Shown: positions 41,896 to 52,155 of the stretch, one piece after another
Position numbering within the stretch: position 1 is the stretch's first letter
Layout: each line of letters starts with the position of its first letter
NCBI RefSeq assembly: GCF_000327385.1
Contig: NW_008710453.1
Coordinates: forward strand, 829,816 to 893,815
Reading direction: 5' to 3'
Length of the DNA stretch: 64,000 nt
Source of the DNA: Lottia gigantea
Taxonomy: Eukaryota; Mollusca; Gastropoda; Lottiidae
Notes under the pieces: generated by a model
The model's database searches: none
Seen by the model: only the letters and a program-made list of their open reading frames with translations
What the model was told of the DNA's origin: nothing
Program-made: the position numbers and the translations under genes

Positions 41896-42891
41896 TATAT
41901 AGTTTAGTGAAATTACAAGAATCTGACTGAAAACTGGAATGGTGCAAATCAATGCTTATTGTTCCAATCCATATACACGGTTCCAAAAACCTGTTTGCAA
42001 TCTCTTCATTTTTTAGTACCTTTCCAAGCAAGGAAAACCATAGGTACACAATAATGTATCGTGAAAGTTAAGGCTGTTGTTACTTCCAGACTGCTATTAC
42101 CAATATCACAGGGTGTCCAAACTGTCTATTATATTCAATATGTCCATAATATGAATTCATTATACTGGTAAAACATGCTGGTCATTCAGCACTGCTAATT
42201 AGTCAAGCAGGTATTAAGAATACTAAAATAGATATGACTCATGTAATTTTCTAGATAGTTGATATAACAGATGATGAACAGATAATTATTGATAATATTT
42301 GTCACTATTCATTCTGTAATCTATATAATTACAGAAGTGCAGCTGACTGTCAGATTTTCTGTGTGCTACTAAAAAGTTAAATCAGTTTCTCAGCCAGAAT
42401 TGTTAGGTTGGTTAAATCAAATATAGGAAAAGTCTCTTCAACAATAACCTGAACTTTTTAATGATCAAGTATTAGATTTGCAAAATTGTTCCCTGTCCAC
42501 AACATTTTTCTTGGGGCAGTGTGCAAAATCTGTAGTGCAAAATATGTAAACACCAAACACCTTACATAAGCCTTTTGAATAGTTTTGGTTGTTCAGATAA
42601 GCTTAGGGACTCGTATCTGTAGATTTTGGTCTTTAGTTTTGAGCACGTAAATTAAACATCTGACTCCCCCCTTGACTATTTTTACATGATAGGGATAATT
42701 AAATGAAGAATTTTATGGTTATTGGCCTTGTGTTCTGAAAATGCATGTAAATAAATATTTGATGTATTTTATGTTTCCTGGCAAGATTTCTTTTAAAAAT
42801 CAAAAGGCAGAATGGTGAGAAAAATTAAACACTTTACTTTTCTTACATCGCCATATGATTGTCCTTAACCATATTGATCAATAGGTCTATT
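41896..42891. other. Intergenic, no gene seen
   Basis: AT-rich sequence between the TIR element and the 3' end of OARD1. No ORF, array or element was recognised. Confidence 0.6.
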
Positions 42892-44930
42892 CTAAAGATA
42901 ATACACTGTAATAGCAATATCAGTGTCACCAAATACTTCTTCCAAAATAGCTGACACTTTATCCCACTTTAGCTTATCTAAGCCACAACCTATCTTTGGC
43001 ATAGAAATACTCTTCACATTATTATCAACACAGTGTTTTTTCATATCATATAAACTGTTTCTCAGAGTGTCATATGTTGGCTTCTTATAGTATTTTTCTT
43101 TAGTCATAAGATAATAAACAAATCGAGCGTCTCTTTTCAGAACTGCTACTTCCCCAACATTCTTACCTGAAAAAAAGAATAATGACATGAAACAAAAACA
43201 AGACTGATGAAATCATGCAATGCTTTGTAAAATTTATCAGTTTTGGTTTTTTTTTTACACTAGTTTCTGTGTATTTACAAGTATAAGTATCAAAAAAAAT
43301 ATTAAGACAAAATTAGTGCCATGTCCATGTGTTCAAATCCTCCTTTTAAAGTCTGTGGTTTGCCATTTTCGGGGGTTGCTTTGGGCCTTGAATATAGATA
43401 GTCTTCAGAAGACTTCATTTCAAAGGCTGATAAGTTAATTTGGTCTAACACCCAGACATCTTTCGTCACAGCTGTGCATATATGAAGTGGGACTGGATGA
43501 TTGAGTCTACATATGACATCATCAACGGATATTAAAAATAAAAAAAATTGCAAAAAGACAAGTCGCTTTTTCACTTTTCAAAGACGAATAATTATATATA
43601 CACATGGCTAAGATGGCTCAAATATTGATGTTAAGCTGTGAATATTACAACAGTTTTGCTAACCTGAACAATTCCCGTTTCTGAAAATGGCAAAACATTT
43701 ACATGTACTATAACAGACAAATTTGTGTCAACTTTCGACCCGTAGGCCTATCACTTTAATGTAATATAGACAGCTGAATTTGAGCTCTTAGCAGCTAGTG
43801 CAAATATATGATCATACCTTTTTAGTCTTTCATAGATTTTGAAAAAATTTAACTTTTATACCTTGATCTTTTATTTCTTGAACTCCACCAAATCTCTTTT
43901 TAAATAATACAGCGATTCCTTTACCCATGGCTGCATCAACACTGATACAATGAGCTAAAGCATCAGTTTCTTCACAGCCAAACAGATCACCTTTTAATTC
44001 CTTAAAATGGAATCCCTACAAAAAAGAAATATATACTGGATTAAGTCTTCATTAAAGAAAACCTTCCTCTTAGAATGGACATAAAACTTGGTCAATAGGA
44101 GTATACTCGTATATTCATCAGTTGAACTTACCAGGTGAAATGACTTAAGAATAGAACCTTTATATTACATGATATATCCATTAAACTACATAATTATTGA
44201 AAACCGTTTCTAAGCGTGTTTCAAAATTACTTAGTTTAATGGATTATTACTTAGTTTTATTGATTTATTGGATTATAGAGGGATTCTGTTGTATAGTTTT
44301 GAAACCAGGGCAGTCCAATGTGGGACCAAAATCCATTTGGATAACTTTTAAAAATTTCACTTTTTTGGTCATTCTAAGAGGAAATATACCATTGCTAAAA
44401 TCTTTCATCAAACAAATAATTGCTACCAAGAGCTGAAATTGAGCTTTATCAGCTGGTAAAGCAAAGATTTAGATATCTCTTTCTCATATAAAAGAATTAC
44501 ACATTACAATATTCTAAGGTTAATTTGGAATATCAACTACTTGGAGCCACACTTACACTAATTATTACCTTATTAGTACTGAAACTGGTTAAAGGAATAG
44601 TGTATGGATGGTGTTTAGGAACTATGAATGAGAGTTTGAAATTCCTTAATATTGGACAGAGTATCTGCAGAGAGAAAACAATCTTTGTGTAAAAATCTGT
44701 GCTCAATTTTAAATCAGAAGCTTACTATACTGCAGTTACTAACTGGCTCAAGTTTTAGCAAAAATCCAATTAGTATACAAAGAGTTGAGCGCAATTTACA
44801 CACTTTTTAAAGACAAACCTCTAGTCTTAGTTTTTCATTCTTAAAAGGAATCTTGGCAGCTGAAATTTAACTCCAAAATTCTCTTTATCTTTAAAAAAAC
44901 CAACATTGACATACAAACCTTTGATGCCAT
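42892..44930 (-). CDS. OARD1: ADP-ribose glycohydrolase OARD1 (macro domain)
   Basis: Exons: 44930-44919, 44664-44569, 44015-43862, 43166-42892; phases agree; 178 aa (human 152). The last two exons align closely with human OARD1: [79 protein letters not shown]. Human Lys84 and Asp125, the residues that hydrolyse ADP-ribosyl-glutamate esters, correspond to Lys110 (LMTK) and Asp151 (GCGLD); both are present. OARD1 removes ADP-ribose from acidic side chains and deacylates O-acetyl-ADP-ribose. The first two exons are my prediction (MASK, then [17 protein letters not shown]...). They replace the short human N-terminus with a basic/hydrophobic stretch that could be a mitochondrial presequence. The last two exons are certain; the first two are less so. 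Confidence 0.9.
43302..43574 (-). other. Unrecognised 90-aa ORF in an OARD1 intron
   Basis: It starts [19 protein letters not shown], which would score as a signal peptide, then [15 protein letters not shown] and [18 protein letters not shown]. It lies in intron 43167-43861 on the same strand as OARD1. A 'catatgtag' acceptor-like site lies inside it, so the downstream part may be an exon-like remnant of another gene or a repeat. It could equally be a chance ORF. Confidence 0.25.
44066..44385. mobile_element. MITE-like element, same family as 27283-27622
   Basis: The arms 'cctcttagaatggacataaaactt' (left) and 'ggtcattctaagagg' (right) form inverted ends. Internal 'gggattctgttgtatagttttga' and 'atattcatcagttgaa' match the element at 27283-27622. 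It lies in the OARD1 intron 44016-44568. It is non-coding. Confidence 0.7.
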
Positions 44931-45164
44931 TTCTAATTCATTAAGTCTATTAGCAATCTTTTAATAGAACACTAATCTGGAATAATTAGAAAGAAGTACA
45001 TTGATATTAGTCTAGTTTATCTTCATTATCTGGCAAGTTAATTATTCCACCTGATAACATATTAATTGGTAACTTGAACACAATTTAAATGTGTCGTCCA
45101 TCATCAGATGAATTGAAAAATAGAGGGTAAACATAAGAATATAATTATAGTAAAGAGGGTTAGG

Positions 45165-45220
45165 GTTAATGGTTAAGGTCACAAGTTACTATTCAACAGA
45201 AAGCACTGGCACAGGGTTAC
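45165..45220 (+). repeat. Short repeat fragment shared with 31280-31335
   Basis: It matches 31290-31330 over 'agttactattcaa...gcactggcacagggtta' with a few differences. It is probably a decayed SINE body. The nearby 'gggttagggttaa' is too short to be telomeric. Confidence 0.5.
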
Positions 45221-45904
45221 AAATTTGATGGTTAGGATGTAATTTATTAAGGTGTTTACATGTTATGTAGGCCTACAACATTTCGGACACTTCACTACCA
45301 AAATTATAATAAAATATACATATTTAACTCTTAATACAAAGGGTGATAAACCAGGAAGTTTCACAACCGTAAAGCTCTCATACGCTATTTGTGGAAACCG
45401 CTGTCCATATATTACACGTTGCTTGCAACACAGTTTGAAAAAAAGGAGAAAAGATTAAATAGATTATTCAAAGTAAATTTTTGGTTGAAATCCTCGTAGC
45501 TTTACATTTTCTAGGTTTCTTTTAACAATTGTTTCTTCAAGTACCGTCTGCCCATCACTTTTACAAGAACCACAGTGATAGAAAGTGAAAGTAAAACAAC
45601 AAATTTATAGTTACCTCCCCTGGCTTTTATGACATTCTGGACTGATATAGCGGCAAAAACTATAAAGTCCCGCACACATGTAACTCCGTGACGATGCCTT
45701 TCAGATAGGCCTAATATAATGAAATAAATTTTTTTCATTTGAATATAACAGTACAAAAATATATATCAAGTGTAGATTGGATTTGTAAAAAATCTATTAA
45801 GAAGTAGGCTATTTGGGTGTGATCTTGAAGAGAGATTAGATCGACTCTGCTGCAAGCAGAATTTTGGGACAATTGAACTCTGGGGAGAGAATTTGATCAA
45901 GCAT

Positions 45905-46133
45905 TAATTGGGTTTAGTAGGTTAGACGTGGGAGAACGCTGATATCGGAACAACCGCAGCTGCCGCTAGTTTCTCGAATCAAAATGAATTGGTCACAGTA
46001 ATGGTTAGGTATTAGAGGAAGCACAGGCACGGGCATCATACTATTTCTTACCTTGAGGAGGATTCGAACCCACGGCGCCTTATCGCCTAGCAGATGACTA
46101 TCCAACCCGCTACCGATTGAGCTATTCCTTTGT
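45905..46133 (-). mobile_element. tRNA-derived SINE or tRNA pseudogene
   Basis: On the minus strand the 5' part (46133-46055) has RNA polymerase III boxes: A box TAGCTCAATCGG and B box GGTTCGAATCC, spaced as in a tRNA with a long variable arm. Acceptor and anticodon stems do not pair well, so a functional tRNA gene is unlikely. About 140 bp of unrelated body follow, with 'cgtgcctgtgcttcc', which weakly resembles the fragments at 31280 and 45165. Confidence 0.65.
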
Positions 46134-46784
46134 CACTTTAGGGTTAGGTGGCAAGGGAAAGCAAAATTATAATAAGACAGTTATAAACATTGAACTTCGA
46201 AGCAGAATTAATTATCGTTATAATTCAAAACAAGAAAATATTGATTCACCCATTAAATTTTAAGTTTAAGGGCGTCATTGATTCTACTGTAGGCTACACT
46301 GAGATAAGAACATTACCGGTACATATCAAAAATATGTAACATGGCAGACTGGAACCCTTACCATCAACACCCTGAAGTAATTGCATTGGGAACATTGTTC
46401 AATTTCATTACAGTCATTGTCTGTTTTGCAAATTCCTTCAGAAGAAATGATTTTAATTCTTTCCTATAGATACAAATTTATCAAAATTAGATAATAATTT
46501 CTTTTTGTTATTATTTTGTTGATCTCACTGTCTTGTAACCGACAAAAAATAATAACGAAAAGAAATTGATTTAAGCACCATACTACTGAAATTCTTCCAT
46601 ATCTAATTCCTTGATGTAATCCAATCTTTGTATGACCAACCCTATTATTAAGACAGTAATCATACATTTCTAAATCTTATTTACAATCATCACAGATTAT
46701 AAACCACATTTAACATAGTGGCAGATGTGTACTTATTACATTATGTAACCGTATTCAATTGATATTTTATGTGAAAATATGTAT
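46134..46784. other. Intergenic, no gene seen
   Basis: AT-rich sequence between the tRNA-like element and the array 3' of the GPCR. Nothing was recognised. Confidence 0.5.
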
Positions 46785-47585
46785 AGATGAACAATGCACC
46801 AGAATATATAGATAAACAATGTAACAGAGAATTTATAGATTCACAGTGTAACAGAGAATTTATGGATGCACTGTTTAACAGAATTTACAGATGAACAATG
46901 TAACATAATCTATATATGAACAATTTGACAATATTTAGAGATGAACAATGTTACAGATAATTTATAGATCCACAATGTAACATACTGTTTAAAGATGCAG
47001 TATGTAAAGCATTTTTATAGATGCACGATGTAACAATATTTATAGATGAACTGTGTAACAGAGAATTTATAGATGCCCAACGTAACAAAATTTATAGATG
47101 CACTATATGTAACAGAATATTTATGGATAAACAATGTAACAGAGAATTTATAGATGCACTGTTTCACAGAAATTATAGATGGACGATGTAACATAAAATT
47201 TATAAAAGCACAATTTAACAGATAATTTACGTATGCAATGTGTAACAGATTTTATAGATGTTATGTGGAACAGTATTTTTATAGATGCACAATGTAACAA
47301 TATTTATAGTTTCATTGTGTAACAGTATTGGTAGATGCCCTATGTAACAGTATTAATAGATATACTATGTAACAGTATTTATAGATTATACTATGTAACA
47401 GTTTTTAACAATATCTTATTCCACCTTGTAACTGTATATACGATTCCACTTTGTAATCGTAAATGAATGCACCATGTAACCGTAACTTTTTTTTAACCAT
47501 ATGATTGCAGTTTGAAAACGTATATGAATGCACCATTTCACCGTATATGATGGCAATTCGTAACCGAATATGACAGTACTATGTA
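46785..47585. repeat. Degenerate minisatellite, ~24-30-bp unit (acaatgtaacagagaatttatagatgc)
   Basis: About 30 imperfect units built on 'atgtaacagaatttatagatgcac', passing into 'atgtaaccgtatatgaatgcacc' near the right edge. It lies directly 3' of the GPCR gene and overlaps its last codons: 'gtactatgtaatcgtac' at 47577-47593 has the unit core and contains the stop. Confidence 0.88.
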
Positions 47586-48520
47586 ATCGTACTAATACCG
47601 TCATTGACATTTTGTTTAACGTGTTCGTCTATGTTTTTTCGACATCTTGGAGGCAGAGCATTTTGAATAAAAGCTTTGGCCTCATCTTGAAAACTTCTGT
47701 ATTTCTTCCAGTGTATCACAAAATTAGAGTTTAAGCTACTGAATCCAAACATAGTTATGAATAACTTGAAATTATATTGAACGCTTGGAACAAGGAAATG
47801 AACAAATAAAGAGCATATGATTATTGGTAACCAGATTCCTGTAGAAACTGAAAAAAGTCCTAACATCACGTAAGCCCTTTTCAACTGTTGGGTTTTTTGT
47901 TGGGTAGCTCCATTTGGAGCTATACGAGAATGGGCTATCTTGATGATCTTAATATAGAAACCTATCGTAATGACCACAATCAGCGATGCTAATATGCATG
48001 TAATCAGTAAAATTCGCATGTCGATAATACAGGACAAAGTGTCTTCCTGAAATGGTGATTCTGCAATGCACGCAGTGAATACCACATAGGCATATATCAA
48101 AATCCACGAGCTCACACACCATTTTTTAACAGTTTTTGTTGTTATCTGACTTCTATGATAGTTGGGAAATACGACTGATAAAAATCTTTCGGTTGCGATT
48201 ACAAAGAATCCCATAAGCAACAATATGATTGTATGGAAAGGACCAATCACACGGAATCTGCATAAAATAGGAGTTAATGGCGTAACTAAATCTTGAAAGG
48301 AAAAGAAAGCAATACAAGGTAAAGCAGTACAGCTGGTATATATACAGATAACTGACAAATTGATGACAGGAATATTTTCTACGGTTAAAGTTCTTCGGCT
48401 TGTTTTATATATCACCCTTATTTGGAGAACGTTGGAAAATACAGAAACTACCATGAGCAGCATTGCTATTAAGCATGTAAAGACTACCTCAATCATTGTC
48501 GGAATGGTGATAGATTTCAA
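47579..48520 (-). CDS. Intronless divergent rhodopsin-like G-protein-coupled receptor
   Basis: A single ORF of 313 aa. Seven hydrophobic segments are visible at about residues 11-36, 48-75, 90-112, 135-152, 170-195, 216-242 and 252-270. Class A traits: Asn in TM1 (FSNVL), Cys87 and Cys164 placed for the TM3-ECL2 disulfide, and TM6 W-x-P (IWLP). Divergent traits: DRY is ERF (residues 111-113), the TM2 Asp of the usual NLxxxD is missing (NLSVIC), and NPxxY is degenerate (NSNFVIH). The short C-tail has CR-type basic residues. The ligand cannot be told; it looks like one of the orphan, lineage-expanded receptors of molluscs. It is flanked on both sides by tandem arrays. No frame break was seen. 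Confidence 0.85.
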   Translation of the reverse strand: MKSITIPTMIEVVFTCLIAMLLMVVSVFSNVLQIRVIYKTSRRTLTVENIPVINLSVICIYTSCTALPCIAFFSFQDLVTPLTPILCRFRVIGPFHTIILLLMGFFVIATERFLSVVFPNYHRSQITTKTVKKWCVSSWILIYAYVVFTACIAESPFQEDTLSCIIDMRILLITCILASLIVVITIGFYIKIIKIAHSRIAPNGATQQKTQQLKRAYVMLGLFSVSTGIWLPIIICSLFVHFLVPSVQYNFKLFITMFGFSSLNSNFVIHWKKYRSFQDEAKAFIQNALPPRCRKNIDEHVKQNVNDGISTIT

Positions 48521-48639
48521 CTTAAAATATTGTTTATAATAGCGTTCACTTCGAATATGATGTCGCTCTTTAATATCACAATTTAATCACAAATATTGTA
48601 GTATAGTATGAAATGACATTTTATAACCATCAAACTCTA

Positions 48640-49245
48640 CTACCATTCGATCACCATCTGACAATAGATAACTATTCGATCACCATCGGACAATAGATAA
48701 CTATTCGATCACAATCTGACAATAGATAACTATTCGATCTCGATCACCATCCGACAATAGATAACTATTCGATCACCACCAGACAATAAATCGCTTTCGA
48801 TCGCCATCAGATAATAGATAACTTACTAGTCGATCACCATCAGACTATCGCACTATTTGTTCACAATCAGTAAACAGATCACTATGCGTTCCGACTAAAT
48901 CACTATTCGATTACTATCTGACTATATCACTATTCGATCACTATCTGACTATATCACTATTCGATTACTATCTGACTATATCACTATTCGATCACTATCT
49001 GACTATATCACTATTCGATTACTATCTGACTATATCACTATTCGATTACTATCTGACTATATCACTATTCGATCACTATCTGACTATATCACTATTCGAT
49101 CACTTTCTGACTATATCACTATTCGATCACTATCTGACTATATCATTATTCGATCACTATCTGACTATATCATTATTCGATCACTATTTGACTTTATCAT
49201 TATTCGATCACCATCTGACTATATCATTATTCAATCACGCATATG
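48640..49245. repeat. Minisatellite, ~24-29-bp unit (gatcactatctgactatatcactattc)
   Basis: Two sub-blocks. 48645-48840 has units 'gatcaccatctgacaatagataactattc'. 48890-49245 has about 14 very regular 24-bp units 'gatcactatctgactatatcactattc'-like. It starts about 120 bp upstream of the GPCR start codon, so it lies in the receptor's promoter or 5' UTR. Confidence 0.92.
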
Positions 49246-51162
49246 ACAGTAGAGACTATTCTAACAACATCAAAAATAGATTACTATTCATTCCCTATCT
49301 GACTGGTAAGCAGCAACACATGGTATATATCCAGTATAAAAGATGCATTTAAGGAATGGCTCTGCACATTATATAGCTTGTCCCTTTTATCTCGATCGTT
49401 TCCACTTTTTCATATTTTTTCCAGAAATTTATCATAGGCATTTCTGAGATGTACCACTGGAGATTCCGTAAAACGTTTTAAAGCTAAATTCCGATATCGA
49501 GCTCTGGCAGGGTTTTTGTTTCAAAGATTACTTTAAGTTTCATATATCTTTTAAAACTGACACGATCTTTGTCGTTCCCGTCAATTTATGGGTTCCCACA
49601 GCAAGAAATATCTGACCTGACCTATCATAGACTTTATTGATATAGGCAACTGAACAATCAGTATAACATTATAAGACATTATTATTGAAAAATAATAAAT
49701 AAACCAATGATAAGTCGCGAGTCATTTCGCTTAATTTCACCAACACTGTCGTGTAATCTTATTGGCCCAATTGTTTTCGATCTATTGATGTGTGTTGTAT
49801 AAAATTATATAATTTGTTGTTTTCATTATAATATTAAGCGACAAAATAAAGACTCTAGACACGTCTATTTGACAGACAAAAGCCCCTTAAGACTATAACA
49901 CTAATCACCAAGGAGAAAATGTATTAACTTCTAAATACTTCACATTGTACAATCGCAAATATTGCGAATATTGTTATTGTTTCGGATATCTGCATAAATG
50001 CCATTAGTATGAAACAATTTTAAAGGAATAAAATGCTTTATCAGTGTGAGGCGTTTAATTTTTTGTGTCTATTCACATCGAAATGAGTTCAAACTGTGCT
50101 TTCTATTCTGAAAAAATGTCTTCATAGAAAAGTGGTACCTAAAAATTCATTTGCCAATTTCATGGTTGTCGTGCTCACTCATATTTTGCTTATCTCATCG
50201 ATGCAAATCGTAGAACATGCACAGACGCTCCACAGATTTTCAACCCTGAATATTATCATTTAAGATATATAGTTCTAACTGCTATTAACCTTCATTCATT
50301 CATTTTGTAACACGTTCAAAAGCCCTTAATCTCATTCATGTGGTTTTCTTATTTCACTTAGGTCAGATTATCCTAAAGCCTTTACCATTGTCCGAGGGTA
50401 GGAATCCACATAATCTTTTGCATCAGCCTCTCATATCCTTAATATTTATTCCACCCTCTTAAAAAACAGGTTGGCCACTTTTTTTTGCCAATTGTAATTT
50501 AGTCTCTGATACGTGATTTTTTTTTTTTAACTAAGCATACCTGTAAAAGCGTCCATGGATCACTGTCAAAATTTGAGCCTTCAAATCCAAATGTTTCCAG
50601 GAAAATCATCTGCGTTTGAAAGTTAACAAAACGACTCGCCTTTCTTGAGACTCTGCCATGTAGAATGGACATATTATGTAGAAATTAGAGGGTTTTTTTC
50701 TCAAGGAATTAAGCGATTTTCGTACATTTCTAGAACTTCTAAAGACTTTTTACATATTCAAGACCAAAATCTACCCCCCCCCCCCCCCAAAAAGGCAAAT
50801 CTGTCCCTTGAAACAAATTCTCCAAAGTGAGATCGTAAAAAGGTCTAATTACCTATTAACTGATCAGTGATTTAGACAGAGCCTCTGGAAATGAAGACCT
50901 ATTTCTGGAGAGACTAGTTAAGTCGAGTCCCCATAATTAATGGTGTTATTATGGTTTTTAGTTTCAAATGTAACAATGATATTATATTGTTCCCTGTGTC
51001 TAATTATATCCTTTGAAAGCATGAACAGAATTTTATATGTTCAATTTTATCTGATTTACTCATTATAAACTGAGATAGCATTTCTGTTACATCCTAAAAT
51101 ATTTACAAGATAATCAAATACTTTTTCGATCTTTTCGTTGCGTTTTGTTTTGGGGGGGGGGG
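49246..51162. other. Intergenic, no gene seen
   Basis: No ORF with coding character. It includes a poly-C tract of 15 at 50774-50788, and ends in poly-G immediately before the assembly gap. Confidence 0.6.
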
Positions 51163-51212
51163 NNNNNNNNNNNNNNNNNNNNNNNNNNNNNNNNNNNNNN
51201 NNNNNNNNNNNN
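51163..51212. other. Assembly gap (50 N)
   Basis: Fifty Ns follow a run of about 11 G. A homopolymer or low-complexity stop in sequencing is the likely cause. The true size is unknown. Confidence 0.99.
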
Positions 51213-51299
51213 GCATATAGAGGGGAGGTAGGTATAGGTAGGCAGCCATATATAATAAAGATATCATAAGGCTTGACAAAAGAGACTATTTACGTAAAA

Positions 51300-52155
51300 G
51301 GGGAAGCAACTGTGGTTCTTTCCTTAAGGTGGCGCTATGTTGTTTACAATAGAAACATGGCGGATTTTTCTTAGCAACTGAGTTTTTCTCAGAGAAATGA
51401 GATTATATTTTCTTCAATCATAAATAAAATTTGAAACTGCCGGCTTCCCTCTGTTAGGCCTATTAAGTTAGTCACGCAAACTTTATCTTATAAGTTATAT
51501 ACAGAAGCTAAGCAAGTTATACAGCCACAGCAAGTCGTTGACGTTGTGATAACCCTCTGCAGTGACAAACAAACTTAGCTGAAACTTCAGTCGGCTGACT
51601 TCACTTGACTATAGTTTGGTATGACTGCTCCATGTGGTTGCATATTATTATGAAATAGTAGCCAAATAATGATCAAATCAGTCAATAAGAAATATTGACA
51701 TAATCTATTTATCATATCAATTAACATATACAGGATACCTGTAATTAGACAACATTCGAACTATGGTACAATTGTTATTGTAGGGTACCCCTATTCATTT
51801 TTCAATGTCATTTCTCTAAAAGTTAGTACGGAACTATGTCTATATGTGCATGTGTGCGACACGTTCATTTTCTTATTGGGCCTTGGGGATAAAAGTCAAT
51901 TTACTATGGTGGTCTTTGGCCAGCAATGAAAATAGATCTAATACAGTGTGTTTACTACATTTGCAATTGTTAGACTCATGTCCTCATGATTATACTTTGT
52001 GAACAACATTCTTAATGGCCATAGGCAGCCATAGTAAATTGATGTTGTTTATCCTGAGAGGGAAGTAGGGAATGAGTGTGTTATACATGAATATGTTCCT
52101 CACTGGCTTATTAATGGCATGTTTGTTTTTTTTCAGGCAAAGTCTAACATAAAAG
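51300..52155 (+). promoter_or_regulatory. Candidate EFCAB6 promoter / 5' UTR region
   Basis: 'aaacatggcggatttttc' near 51353 is a YY1-type motif common at animal transcription starts, within a less AT-rich patch (ggtggcgctatgttg). The first coding exon begins after a tttttttcag acceptor at 52137, so an untranslated exon must lie upstream, probably here. The exact start and donor were not resolved. Confidence 0.4.

Noticed and set aside
45155-45185. TTAGGG-like telomeric repeat
   Set aside because: There are only about two imperfect units, within a decayed interspersed repeat.
46055-46133. A functional tRNA gene on the minus strand
   Set aside because: The A and B boxes are good, but the acceptor and anticodon stems do not pair. 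The flanking body fits a SINE.
48890-49245. Regular direct repeats that could look like a CRISPR array
   Set aside because: The units are contiguous with no unique spacers, and the window is a eukaryotic genome. It is a minisatellite.
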